In this document: positions 7,582 through 15,058 of the stretch, piece by piece
Numbering within the stretch: the first letter of the stretch is position 1
Layout of the letters: each line of letters starts with the position of its first letter
Assembly (NCBI GenBank): GCA_002401285.1
Contig: NVSQ01000011.1
Span: forward strand, 23,926-40,465
Source: SAR202 cluster bacterium
Lineage (GTDB): Bacteria; Chloroflexota; Dehalococcoidia; UBA3495
DNA: 16,540 nt
Reading direction: 5' to 3'
The notes under the pieces: generated by a model
Told to the model about the DNA's origin: nothing
What the model saw: the letters and a program-made list of their open reading frames with translations, nothing else
Databases searched by the model: none
Made by a program: the position numbers and the translations under genes

Positions 7582-8652
7582 TCAATATTTAGAACCCGTC
7601 TGCGGTTCATCTTTCTCAAGCCACTGGATCCAATTCCCATGGCTGCCGTTGTCCGCCAGGCGCCGGGTCGTCTTGAGGCCGTTTTGGTACTGAGTCAACT
7701 CAACGGCGCAGTGGTGCCCGCCCGCCCGGCCTTCGACTGAAATCAGGCTTAGGTCACGGACTGAACCGTGCTCTTCGACCATTTCGAGAAATCTTTCTCG
7801 GGCCTCCCGAGGAAATTAGTTCAACGTATTAGAGTGGTACAAGCACAGTGTCGAATCTAACGGAATCGATTCTAATACCTCGGGCAGCAACTCCAGGGCA
7901 TCGCCGGCCAATAATCGAGGTGGGTCGTCCTTAGCCATTTCCAATGCGTCCTCCAGCATCTGGGCTTCGTCGACCCGCTCCGGCCAGACCAAAGCCCGCA
8001 GCCAATCGACCGCATCCGGGTCACTAATATCCACCGGACTAAGGTCCAGTCCAACTCGAAAGACAACCTTGGGGATAGAATCGGGCAACGGAGGGCGCAG
8101 GTCTCCGCGGATAATGGACGACAGTTGGACCGGGTGATCAGGGTCGCCCCACCGCTGCGCATCGCTATAGGTATACGAATACCGGTCCCATAGCAGGTTC
8201 AATCCGGCGCTGGCTCCAATTTCCACCAGAGAAAGAGGCTGGCCCGCGTCCCGGCCCATGGCTACGGCAAAGGCAGGCAAAAGCACCGCGCAGCGCCGCA
8301 CCACGTTGGTCTGCACCAGACGGGTACTTATCAGGTCGACGATTTCGTCGCCGTGTTCCAGGCAAAAAGACCGGAAGATCGGGTACGGGTCTCCATGAGT
8401 TGTCATCTCCGGGCTAATGTCTGGATAGTATTCCGTCACCGTATGTTGTGCGCCCTTCGTCAACAGCCAATGAACCGCGGCCATGAACAGGTTCGGCGCC
8501 GGTTGGCCCGAACGCGCATTAGCCGCTAAAGCCAACAAGTCCTGCTCTTCGGCCAGGCTATGGCACAGACTTTCGTAAAGGGATGACATCCCCGGACATT
8601 CCAGTTCGGCAAATCGGTGAAACGTCAGGGCAAGCCGATCTAATTCTTGCAT
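7582..8652 (-). pseudogene. DUF2332 family protein gene interrupted by in-frame TAA
   Basis: The first open part (8652–7816, 278 residues) is clearly DUF2332: it has QTNVVRR (114–120), a glycine-rich LVEIGASAGLNLL (142–154), and a later LYHSNTLN where many relatives read FHTHTLNQF. It stops exactly there, at a TAA on 7816–7818. The same frame then continues FPREARERFLEMVEEHG and on to a typical DUF2332 C-terminus (…VELTQYQNG…GNWIQWLE), ending in TGA at 7582–7584. Without the stop the product would be 356 residues, the usual family size. TAA replaces the position where relatives have Gln, so a single C-to-T change of CAA explains it. The family is uncharacterised; the Gly-rich motif suggests a nucleotide- or SAM-binding fold, which is inference. 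The start ATG at 8652 lacks a clear Shine-Dalgarno site. Confidence 0.85.
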
Positions 8653-8776
8653 AAGGCGCCGCGGGGGATAATGCTTAACGTTTTTCCGGATTCAACGAGT
8701 CCGGCGGTACGATCGAAGTGTATCCGTCCGCCGTTTTCCGGTCAAAGCCGTCACCGTGAACACGGCCCCGCATCGG

Positions 8777-8806
8777 TTGACAAAGATAGGTGCAGGTAGC
8801 TAATAT
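8777..8806 (+). promoter_or_regulatory. Sigma-70-type promoter before the DUF1800 gene
   Basis: A perfect TTGACA (8777–8782) is followed after 18 bp by TAATAT (8801–8806, 4 of 6 to consensus). An overlapping GCTAAT at 16 bp is equally good. It lies about 80 bp upstream of the DUF1800 start, in the 232-bp gap to the divergent DUF2332 gene. Confidence 0.5.
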
Positions 8807-8884
8807 TTGTGAAGCTCCGGTCTTGTTTACCGAGGCCGATGTTTAACGACCAAAATCCCATCTTCTTAAAGGAGCCTAGAAACA

Positions 8885-10291
8885 ATGGGTAATAACGATC
8901 TAGCACTGATGGCCCACCTGATGCGCCGGGCCGGTTTCGGCGCCTCCAGAGACGAACTGGAGGCCCGCGCGGCCAAAGGCTACGAGGAAACAGTAGAAGA
9001 ACTTCTGAATCCCGAAGCCCAGGAACCGACCGACCGCATTGAAATGATGCGGTATCATCCCTGGACCTGGCGTCCGGGTACTCTGCCTGGTATGGGCGCA
9101 GCCGAATGGATGCGCGACTTGCTCAACACCAAGCGGCCCCTCGAAGAGAAGATGGCCCTGTTCTGGCATCAAGTCTTCGCCACCGGCGTCTCAAAAGTGG
9201 ACCATTACGACGATGTAATGGACATGATCGTCAAGTTCCGGAAGTACGGCTTGAGTAACTACCGGGACCTGCTTCTGGAAATGGCCAAAGATCCGGCCAT
9301 GATCTACTGGCTGGACAACTGCGACAACCACGCAACCGCGGTCAACGAAAACTGGGGCCGTGAACTTCTGGAGCTGTTCAGCATGGGCGTGGGGAACTAC
9401 ACCGAAGTAGACGTTCGGGAGTGTTCCCGGGCCTTCACCGGCTGGACCATCAAGCCCAAGCTGCCCAGAGGACCCATCGGCCGGTTCGACTGGTTCTTTG
9501 AGTTCCGGGAAGAGGATCACGACGACGGCGAGAAGACCTTCCTGGGAGAAACCGGCAACTTCGACGGCGAAGACATCATCGACATCATCTGCCAGCAGCC
9601 GGCGACTGCCGGGTTCATCTGCCGGCACCTATATAGCTTCTTCGTGGCCGACGAGGCCCAGGTCCCGGCGTGGGGCGTGACTCCTCCCAGGGACGAAGCC
9701 GCCATCGATCTGATGGTTGATACCTTCATTGAGTCCGGCTACGACATCCGGTCGGTGCTGCGAGTCATGTTCAACTCCGACTTCTTCAAAGAAGCCCGGT
9801 TCGCCCGGCTGAAGAGCCCCACCGAGGTTGTCGTGAGTACGTTGCGAATGGTGGGAGGCAGCACCCAGTTCCCCGCCCCCGGTATCGGCGACCTGTCCCG
9901 CCAACCCAACTACATGGGACAAGACCTGCTCAACCCGCCCAGCGTGGAAGGTTGGCACACCGGCGCCGAGTGGATCAACAGTGGCTCACTGATGCGCCGC
10001 GTAAACTTCGCCGCCGAACTGGTTGGCGACACGAGCAATCCCGGTGTCCAATCAATGATATCCCGGCTCCATGCCCAGGATGCCCGTACTCCGGAACAAC
10101 TGGTAGACGGCTGTCTGGACCTGCTGGGCCCATTGGAAGTAGCCCCGGAGAGCCGGACCGAGCTGATAGAGTTCGCCGCCGAACATGGCGAGTTCAAATG
10201 GGATACCGCGGAGGCCCAGACAACCTCCAGCGAGAGGATCGGAGAATTGCTCCAGCTCATCGTTTCGTTGAGAGAGTTCCAATACGCCTAG
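8885..10291 (+). CDS. DUF1800 family protein
   Basis: This is a 468-residue member of the DUF1800 family (PF08811). The family N-terminus is clear (HLMRRAGFGASRDELE, from residue 11), then EKMALFWHQVFATG (about 87–100), and the signature NENWGRELLELFSMG followed by YTEVDVRECSRAFTGW (about residues 155–188). The C-terminal half contains the usual …FNSDFF and PPSVEGW segments. It starts at ATG with AAAGGAG at 8868–8874, ten bases upstream. No signal peptide or membrane segment is visible. The biochemical role of the family is unknown; it is very commonly encoded beside DUF1501, as here. It is the first gene of an apparent DUF1800–DUF1501–NHL transcription unit behind a TTGACA promoter. Family call is secure; function is not assigned. 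Confidence 0.93.
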   Translation: MGNNDLALMAHLMRRAGFGASRDELEARAAKGYEETVEELLNPEAQEPTDRIEMMRYHPWTWRPGTLPGMGAAEWMRDLLNTKRPLEEKMALFWHQVFATGVSKVDHYDDVMDMIVKFRKYGLSNYRDLLLEMAKDPAMIYWLDNCDNHATAVNENWGRELLELFSMGVGNYTEVDVRECSRAFTGWTIKPKLPRGPIGRFDWFFEFREEDHDDGEKTFLGETGNFDGEDIIDIICQQPATAGFICRHLYSFFVADEAQVPAWGVTPPRDEAAIDLMVDTFIESGYDIRSVLRVMFNSDFFKEARFARLKSPTEVVVSTLRMVGGSTQFPAPGIGDLSRQPNYMGQDLLNPPSVEGWHTGAEWINSGSLMRRVNFAAELVGDTSNPGVQSMISRLHAQDARTPEQLVDGCLDLLGPLEVAPESRTELIEFAAEHGEFKWDTAEAQTTSSERIGELLQLIVSLREFQYA

Positions 10292-10325
10292 CCGAAACTC
10301 AATCTGAAATGCGTGAATCAGAACG

Positions 10326-10408
10326 CACCCCCCACCCTAACCTTCCCCCGCAAGGGGGGAAGAGACTTGGACTCGCCCCCTTCACGGGGGAGAGTCAGAG
10401 AGGGGGTG
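10326..10408. repeat. REP-like palindromic element with two hairpins
   Basis: This 83-bp element lies in the 172-bp gap between the DUF1800 and DUF1501 genes. Its ends are inverted (CACCCCC at 10326–10332, GGGGGTG at 10402–10408) and it holds two hairpins. The first is CTTCCCCC/GGGGGAAG at 10342–10349 and 10355–10362, perfect, with a 5-base loop. The second is an 11-bp stem at 10370–10380 and 10386–10396 with one mismatch and a 5-base loop. ACCCTAACC followed by C-runs is typical of dispersed palindromic repeats in many environmental bacteria. It could stabilise or attenuate the operon mRNA. Confidence 0.65.
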
Positions 10409-10463
10409 ACGGTCCGCAGCAACAAAACCGTCTCGAAAGTCATAACCAGCCAGGAGAGAAGAA

Positions 10464-11594
10464 ATGACCAGTTCTAAGAAAGACCCGGTCCTGGTAGTCC
10501 TCCAGTTGACCGGAGGTAACGATTACCTGAACACGGTAATCCCTTACTCCAACCCTCTATACCGGGACAACCGTCCCGCGGTTGGCGTGGCGGAAGGCCG
10601 AGAACTCCAACTGGACGATAAAGTAGGCTTCCACCCGGAGATGGCGCCCATCAAGAACCTGTACGACAAGGGTCAAGTGGCCGTCATCCACGGCGTCGGC
10701 TACCCCGATTCGCCCAGGTCCCACTTCCGGTCCATGGACATCTGGCACACCTGCGAGCCGGACAAGCTGGGTACCGAGGGTTGGTTGGGACGGGCCACCA
10801 AAGACATCGACCCGAATAAAGAAAACGTTCTAACCACCGTCAGCTTCGGCGCGGCCCTGTTCCGCGCCCTGGTCATGCCCGGTGTGCCAGTTGCTTGTGT
10901 GGACGATCTGGACTCTTACGGGTTGCTTCCCGGAATCACCGAGAAACAGCAACGCACCAAGATTCTGGACCGGTTCGCCCGGTTGTACTCCCCAGTCATG
11001 GGCTCCAGCAGTGTCATGGACTACTTAGGTCAGACCGGACTGGATACTCTTGAAGGAGCCGACATCCTGAAGGAAGCTCCCAAGATGTATTCCTCCACCG
11101 TCGAGTACCCCGACACTTCCATCGGCGCGAAGCTCAGGGGAATCTCCCAGATCCACCAGGCCGGATTCGGGACCCGCATCCTATATTGCGACCACGGCAG
11201 CTTCGATAGCCACTCCAACCAGGTTGGCATGCATGACAAGCTGTGGAAAGACGTTTCGGAAGCCGTCGAGTGTTTCTTCGACGATCTGAAAGAGCATGAC
11301 GCCGCCGATAACGTGGTAATGCTCATGTTCACCGAGTTCGGCCGACGGGTCCACGACAACGGTTCCGGCACCGACCACGGCGCTGGCGGAGCGGCCTTCG
11401 TCATCGGCGACGCGGTCAACGGCGGACAGTACAGCGAATACCCGTCCTTGGAATCCAACCAGTTGGAGCAGGGCGACGTCGTCCCCAACCATGACTTCCG
11501 CAGCATCTACTCAGTACTCTTGGAAGACTGGATGGGCCTGGACGCCAAACCCATAGTCGAAGGCTCCTTCGAAAAGCTACCCTTCCTGGGCTAA
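10464..11594 (+). CDS. DUF1501 family protein (alkaline-phosphatase-like superfamily)
   Basis: This is a 376-residue DUF1501 protein (PF07394), a family grouped with the alkaline phosphatase/sulfatase fold. Visible landmarks are LQLTGGNDYLNTVIPY (residues 13–28), GYPDSPRSHFRSMDIWHT (79–96), DHGSFDSHSNQ (243–253), FTEFGRRVHDNGSGTDHGAGG (289–309) and the closing DFRSIYSVLLEDWMG. The conserved Asp/His residues in these motifs are candidates for metal binding; this is inference. The start ATG has AGGAG at 10452–10456, seven bases upstream. The protein begins almost directly with the GGND strand, so the Tat signal peptide often found in this family is absent. It follows the DUF1800 gene by 172 bp and precedes the NHL gene by 79 bp. 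The partnership with DUF1800 is widespread, but its role is unknown. Confidence 0.93.
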   Translation: MTSSKKDPVLVVLQLTGGNDYLNTVIPYSNPLYRDNRPAVGVAEGRELQLDDKVGFHPEMAPIKNLYDKGQVAVIHGVGYPDSPRSHFRSMDIWHTCEPDKLGTEGWLGRATKDIDPNKENVLTTVSFGAALFRALVMPGVPVACVDDLDSYGLLPGITEKQQRTKILDRFARLYSPVMGSSSVMDYLGQTGLDTLEGADILKEAPKMYSSTVEYPDTSIGAKLRGISQIHQAGFGTRILYCDHGSFDSHSNQVGMHDKLWKDVSEAVECFFDDLKEHDAADNVVMLMFTEFGRRVHDNGSGTDHGAGGAAFVIGDAVNGGQYSEYPSLESNQLEQGDVVPNHDFRSIYSVLLEDWMGLDAKPIVEGSFEKLPFLG

Positions 11595-11619
11595 TAGACA
11601 CGTCAAAATAAACCTCTTG

Positions 11620-11646
11620 AAATCCCCCTTTCGTCAAGGGGGATTT
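11620..11646. repeat. Perfect 11-bp hairpin, REP-like
   Basis: AAATCCCCCTT (11620–11630) pairs perfectly with AAGGGGGATTT (11636–11646) around a 5-base loop, in the 79-bp gap between the DUF1501 stop and the NHL start. A partial extra copy (TTAAGGGGATTT) follows directly. This word is a common dispersed intergenic repeat. There is no T-run on the plus strand, so it is unlikely to be a full terminator. Confidence 0.65.
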
Positions 11647-11673
11647 AAGGGGATTTCCAATGGAGGAATTCAG

Positions 11674-12738
11674 ATGCTAACTGAAACGGTCGCGGGCCGT
11701 ACTTATGACTACAGCCACAGCGTGGGCCGGGGCTCCCAAACCGGCATGGGATTCTCTAATCCCGTGGCAGCGGCGATCGGCAAGGACGATGTCCTATTTG
11801 TCGTAAACCGGGGAAGCGAAGGCATCAGCAACGTTGCTTGGAACCGCACCGGGTACGGCGCCCGGGTAAGTCAGATCAAACTTGGGGCCAACGCCGGCGA
11901 AGAACAGTTCATCGGTGAATTCAGCAAATACGGCAACGGCAACGGCGAATATATCTGGGGTTCCGGCGTCGCCGCCGACGATCAGGGTAATCTGTTCGTC
12001 GTAGACGAGTGGCTCAACCGGGTTACCGTATTCGACCAAGACGGCAACTACCAGCGGGATTGGAGCACGGTAGTCAGCGACGAGACCGGACCCAATGGCG
12101 CCTCCGGCATCGCCATCGACGGCGAAGGCAACCTGTTCGTCACCGACGGCCGGAGCCACACGGTCAAGAGGTTCACTCCCGAAGGAAAACTTATAGCCAG
12201 TTGGGGAACCCACGGCAGCGCCGAGGGCGAGTTGGACTCACCCTGGGGCATCACCGTCGACCACGAAGGCTTCGTCTATGTGGCTGACTTCAAGAACCAT
12301 CGGGTGCAAAAATTCACCGCTGACGGCAACTTTGTCGCCCAGTTCGGCAGCCACGGTACCCACCGCGGCCAGTTGAACTATCCAAACAGCGTCGCGGTTG
12401 ACCCTGAGGGCGACGTCTACATCTGCGACTGGAGCGAGAACGGTTGGGAACAGGGCCGGGTACACATATTCGAGAAAGACGGCCACTTCCTCACCAGCCT
12501 TACCGGCGACGCCCAACAACTGTCCCTGTGGGCACAGATGACTGTTGACGCCAATGACGACTATGGCAAGCGCAGGCGTGAAGTCGCCAGCACCGAGCCG
12601 GAATGGCGGTTCGCTCAACCCACGGCGGTGGTGTACGACGCCAAGAACGGACGGCTGGTCGTAGCCGACACTCAACGCAGCCGGTTTCAGATCTACGACA
12701 AACAGGCTACGTATTTGGTTCCACAGCTTAATCTCTGA
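11674..12738 (+). CDS. NHL-repeat beta-propeller protein
   Basis: This is a 354-residue predicted beta-propeller. NHL-type blades recur with the pattern (S)G(I/V)A(I/A)D–G(N/F)(L/V)(F/Y)V(T/A)D–V–F–G. Clear copies are at about residues 97–130, 144–178, 191–225 and 238–276, with degenerate ones at about 30–70 and 316–345, so five to six blades. The ATG at 11674 is chosen because GGAGGA (11662–11667) lies seven bases upstream. An in-frame TTG 57 bp earlier lies just before the hairpin repeat and would make the repeat coding, so it was rejected. There is no signal peptide, unlike many NHL proteins, which are secreted. Propellers of this type bind proteins, ligands or nucleic acids; the target here is unknown. 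It is the third gene of the DUF1800–DUF1501 unit, suggesting a shared process. Confidence 0.9.
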   Translation: MLTETVAGRTYDYSHSVGRGSQTGMGFSNPVAAAIGKDDVLFVVNRGSEGISNVAWNRTGYGARVSQIKLGANAGEEQFIGEFSKYGNGNGEYIWGSGVAADDQGNLFVVDEWLNRVTVFDQDGNYQRDWSTVVSDETGPNGASGIAIDGEGNLFVTDGRSHTVKRFTPEGKLIASWGTHGSAEGELDSPWGITVDHEGFVYVADFKNHRVQKFTADGNFVAQFGSHGTHRGQLNYPNSVAVDPEGDVYICDWSENGWEQGRVHIFEKDGHFLTSLTGDAQQLSLWAQMTVDANDDYGKRRREVASTEPEWRFAQPTAVVYDAKNGRLVVADTQRSRFQIYDKQATYLVPQLNL

Positions 12739-12780
12739 TCCGGGATTACCGCGGATTCGGGGTTAAAACCGAGTGATATA

Positions 12781-12816
12781 GAACGTGGTTGGGCAGCTAG
12801 CTATCCAGCCACGTTC
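12781..12816 (+). terminator. Hairpin after the NHL gene, possible terminator
   Basis: GAACGTGGTTGG (12781–12792) pairs with CCAGCCACGTTC (12805–12816) over 12 bp with one G·U pair; the 12-base loop contains the palindrome AGCTAGCT. It lies 43 bp after the NHL stop and just before the next gene. The following bases (TTAT) are only a weak U-tract, so it may instead be an attenuator or mRNA-end stabiliser. Confidence 0.4.
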
Positions 12817-12840
12817 TTATGTTGAGAGCAAGGCCGATTT

Positions 12841-13164
12841 ATGGATCCCTTGATGGAGGAAGAGTTTCTCCAACTGGCAACAGAGCATCCGGATATCCTG
12901 TGCTCCGAGGCGCCGTTGGAAATATTAGAGGAATCGGCGTCGGAAGCCGAGCCAACCCGGTATCTAGAGGAGTTTTTCGCCACCGGGTATACCGCTTGGC
13001 TGTCCAAAAAGCATGGCCGGAGAATACGTCTCCCCAAAGAAATGATTGATCGCGCCATCTTAGTCCTCTGGTTCAGGGCCTCTTTGCTCAATACCAGCCG
13101 CATGATGGGCCAACCCAATAACGACGACGACTTACCATTTTTCTCTGACGAAGACCTTTATTAA
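12841..13164 (+). CDS. Small acidic hypothetical protein
   Basis: This is a 107-residue protein I do not recognise. It is rich in Glu and Asp, especially at the N-terminus (residues 1–45) and in the closing DDDLPFFSDEDLY. A more basic helical middle (about residues 50–85) contains SKKHGRRIRLPKE and an amphipathic stretch, AILVLWFRASLL. No signal peptide, metal-binding cysteines or repeats are visible. The ATG has AAGG at 12830–12833 seven bases upstream, a weak but usable site. A competing frame (12819–13049) overlaps it but reads as a shadow. It sits 59 bp before the second aminotransferase on the same strand and after the NHL gene's hairpin, so it may share a transcript with the aminotransferase. 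Confidence 0.6.
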   Translation: MDPLMEEEFLQLATEHPDILCSEAPLEILEESASEAEPTRYLEEFFATGYTAWLSKKHGRRIRLPKEMIDRAILVLWFRASLLNTSRMMGQPNNDDDLPFFSDEDLY

Positions 13165-13223
13165 GCAGCTGGATATCACTGCCCGCGATTGAACCCACCC
13201 AGAACCGCCAGGAGGATCCTGCC

Positions 13224-14423
13224 TTGACCACATCCAAACCCTTCAACTACGAGAGTCTATTCGCCGAGAACGTCCCGGTCACCACCCGTACCGCCGCTCC
13301 TAGAACGAAGTACGACTTCGCGGTGGCGTATCCCGCGCCCGAAACCCTTCCACTGAATGAGCTGGCTGAGTCATTGAAAGATGCCCTGGCCCGGGAGGGT
13401 GACGAGCTCGCCTACTATCCCCATCCGGCTGGCATGCCCGCCTTGCGTGAGTTCGTGGCCGACAAACTAGCCCGGGACCGGGACATCCACGTCACCTCCG
13501 ATGAGATCGTCCTCACTTCCGGCTCCGGTGAAGCCATCGGTATGTTGATCCAGGCGATGACAAACCAGGGAGACGTGCTCCTGACCGAGGAGTTCGTGTA
13601 CCTGGGGACGCTGCGCCAGATGCGACGCTACGGCGCCGAGGTTGTCGGGATCAAGTGCGACGATCAGGGCATGATTCCCGGCGACCTGGACACGACGATA
13701 AATCGTCTGCAGGGTGAGGGGAAAACAATAAAATTCCTCTACACCATTCCGGCGTTCCAGAACCCGCAGGGATTTACCATGCCCCTGGAACGGCGGCAAC
13801 AGATCCTCGACATCGCCCAAAAATATACCCTACCCATCTTTGAAGACGACTGTTATGTAGACCTACGATTCGAAGGCGAAGACGTAACCTCTATCCATGC
13901 CCTGGCCGGCGGCGATGGGGTCCTGTACACCGGGTCCTTTTCCAAGATCGTCGCGCCGGGCATGCGCTTGGGATACCTGGTGGCGCCGGAACAGGTGATG
14001 CAGCGGGCGATGAGCTTTAAATCGCCCAGCGGGGTCAACCAGTTCGCGGCGCTGGCGATCGAGGAATTCCTGAAGCGGGACATGTACTCCCACATCGGTG
14101 ATCAGAACGAAACGTTGCGGATAAAACGAGACGCCATGCTGGCCGCCCTGGGCGAGAACTTCGGTGACTCCGCCAAGTGGAGCGTGCCGGAGGGCGGGCT
14201 TTACATCTGGCTGGAGATGCCCGAAGGCGTCGACCTGGCCGCCATCCAAGAGCTGGCGTTCAACGAAGGGGTTGGGTATTACAACGGGACCCAGTTCTCT
14301 CCGGATGGCCGGGGCGCCAACCAAGCCCGATTATGCTTTGGCCACCCAACTCCCGAGATTATTTCAGAAGGCATTGCCGAACTGGCCCGCATCTTTACCA
14401 AGCACGGTGTGATGGGCGGTTAA
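13224..14423 (+). CDS. PLP-dependent aminotransferase (LysN/MocR-type catalytic domain)
   Basis: This is a 399-residue fold-type I aminotransferase resembling 2-aminoadipate/LysN-type enzymes and the catalytic domain of MocR regulators, but without a GntR DNA-binding domain. Landmarks are YYPHPAGMPALREF (residues 64–77), TSGSGEAI (98–105), YTIPAFQNPQG (173–183, cofactor-contacting Asn180), FEDDCYVDLRF (206–216, ring-contacting Asp), GSFSK with the Schiff-base Lys241, and PGMRLGY with Arg248. Start is TTG, preceded by a perfect AGGAGG at 13210–13215, eight bases upstream. The substrate is probably an aliphatic, aromatic or 2-aminoadipate-like amino acid; this cannot be resolved from sequence. 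It belongs to a different aminotransferase subgroup from the gene at 89–1279. A strong intrinsic terminator closes the transcript. Confidence 0.93.
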   Translation: MTTSKPFNYESLFAENVPVTTRTAAPRTKYDFAVAYPAPETLPLNELAESLKDALAREGDELAYYPHPAGMPALREFVADKLARDRDIHVTSDEIVLTSGSGEAIGMLIQAMTNQGDVLLTEEFVYLGTLRQMRRYGAEVVGIKCDDQGMIPGDLDTTINRLQGEGKTIKFLYTIPAFQNPQGFTMPLERRQQILDIAQKYTLPIFEDDCYVDLRFEGEDVTSIHALAGGDGVLYTGSFSKIVAPGMRLGYLVAPEQVMQRAMSFKSPSGVNQFAALAIEEFLKRDMYSHIGDQNETLRIKRDAMLAALGENFGDSAKWSVPEGGLYIWLEMPEGVDLAAIQELAFNEGVGYYNGTQFSPDGRGANQARLCFGHPTPEIISEGIAELARIFTKHGVMGG

Positions 14424-14464
14424 CGGCGATATACTTCAACCCTAGAAAGCCCAGCCAAAAAGAA

Positions 14465-14498
14465 AGAGGCCCCGCTTCAATCGGGGCCTCTCTGTTTT
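14465..14498 (+). terminator. Intrinsic terminator after the second aminotransferase
   Basis: A perfect 10-bp GC-rich stem (AGAGGCCCCG at 14465–14474 with CGGGGCCTCT at 14482–14491), with a 7-base loop, is followed by CTGTTTT. It lies about 40 bp downstream of the stop. An A-rich run just upstream (AAAAAGAAAG) could make it partly active in the other direction for the convergent DUF4242 gene. Confidence 0.88.
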
Positions 14499-14501
14499 AC
14501 C

Positions 14502-14529
14502 CGTTCGTCCTGAGCTTGTCGAAGGACAG
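14502..14529. repeat. Dispersed repeat of the GTTCGTCCTGAGC…GTCGAAGGAC type
   Basis: The words GTTCGTCCTGAGC and TTGTCGAAGGAC form an imperfect palindrome. I recognise it as a very common dispersed intergenic repeat in environmental bacterial genomes. It lies between the convergent aminotransferase and DUF4242 genes, directly after the terminator. Only this copy is in the window. Confidence 0.6.
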
Positions 14530-14561
14530 TGCGCGATGACTCCTCAACTCTGGTAACAAAC

Positions 14562-14825
14562 CTATGGGGTCAGGTCCATAGCCTCGACCACCCTGGTGAA
14601 AGGTATGTTGGCCGCCTGGTTTACTTCCTCGACCAGCTGGGGACTTGAAGCCTCGAATAGGCACATCACGCGGGACTCACCGGGGATATAGGTGCTCCGT
14701 ATATAGCGCACCTGCTTGCCCTGACTGGTGAACTTTTCACTGGTCTCGATGGCCGACTTTTGAGCGCCGCCCAACTGCTCCAGAGTGATTCCAGGAAGGT
14801 CCCGCTCAACCATATAAACAGTCAT
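14562..14825 (-). CDS. DUF4242 domain protein (SCO4226-like)
   Basis: This is an 87-residue small protein of the DUF4242 family, a ferredoxin-like alpha/beta fold whose characterised relative SCO4226 binds nickel. The pattern MTVYMVERDLPGITLEQL, then VRYIRSTYIPGESRVMCLFEA and ending in NIPFTRVVEAMDL, is typical of the family and spans the whole product. The frame extends upstream to 14906, but the ATG at 14825 is chosen because GGAGG (plus-strand CCTCC at 14834–14838) lies eight bases upstream and the product then matches the family N-terminus. Whether this copy binds metal cannot be told from sequence; it has no cluster of His or Cys residues. It is convergent with the aminotransferase gene and possibly monocistronic. 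Confidence 0.85.
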   Translation of the reverse strand: MTVYMVERDLPGITLEQLGGAQKSAIETSEKFTSQGKQVRYIRSTYIPGESRVMCLFEASSPQLVEEVNQAANIPFTRVVEAMDLTP

Positions 14826-15058
14826 GATGTAAGCCTCCATATCTAGATTCGGTATGGCTACATTTAACCGCCCATCGGTCTGGGGTTCATCGGTATATCT
14901 TCCCAATTTTTGCCACCCAACTTCCCATACCTACCCCACGGCACTTCATACAGGGATCAGAGAAATATCGATTGGGATAGGCAAATGTTCCCATCGGAAG
15001 GTTTCTTACCCTTGGAAGAACTATCGGCGAATCTAGGCGTTTGGCCGAACGATGGGAA

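Noticed and set aside
7462..7740. 92-residue plus-strand frame between the lipoprotein and DUF2332 genes
   Set aside because: It lies antisense to the DUF2332 C-terminal coding part and the lipoprotein leader and shows no domain.
4560..7818. TAA reassigned to an amino acid
   Set aside because: TAA ends several intact genes at the expected family length, so the two internal TAA codons are better explained as mutations or errors.
11617..11673. Extended TTG start for the NHL protein
   Set aside because: It would translate through the perfect hairpin repeat and lacks a ribosome site; ATG at 11674 has GGAGGA at ideal spacing.
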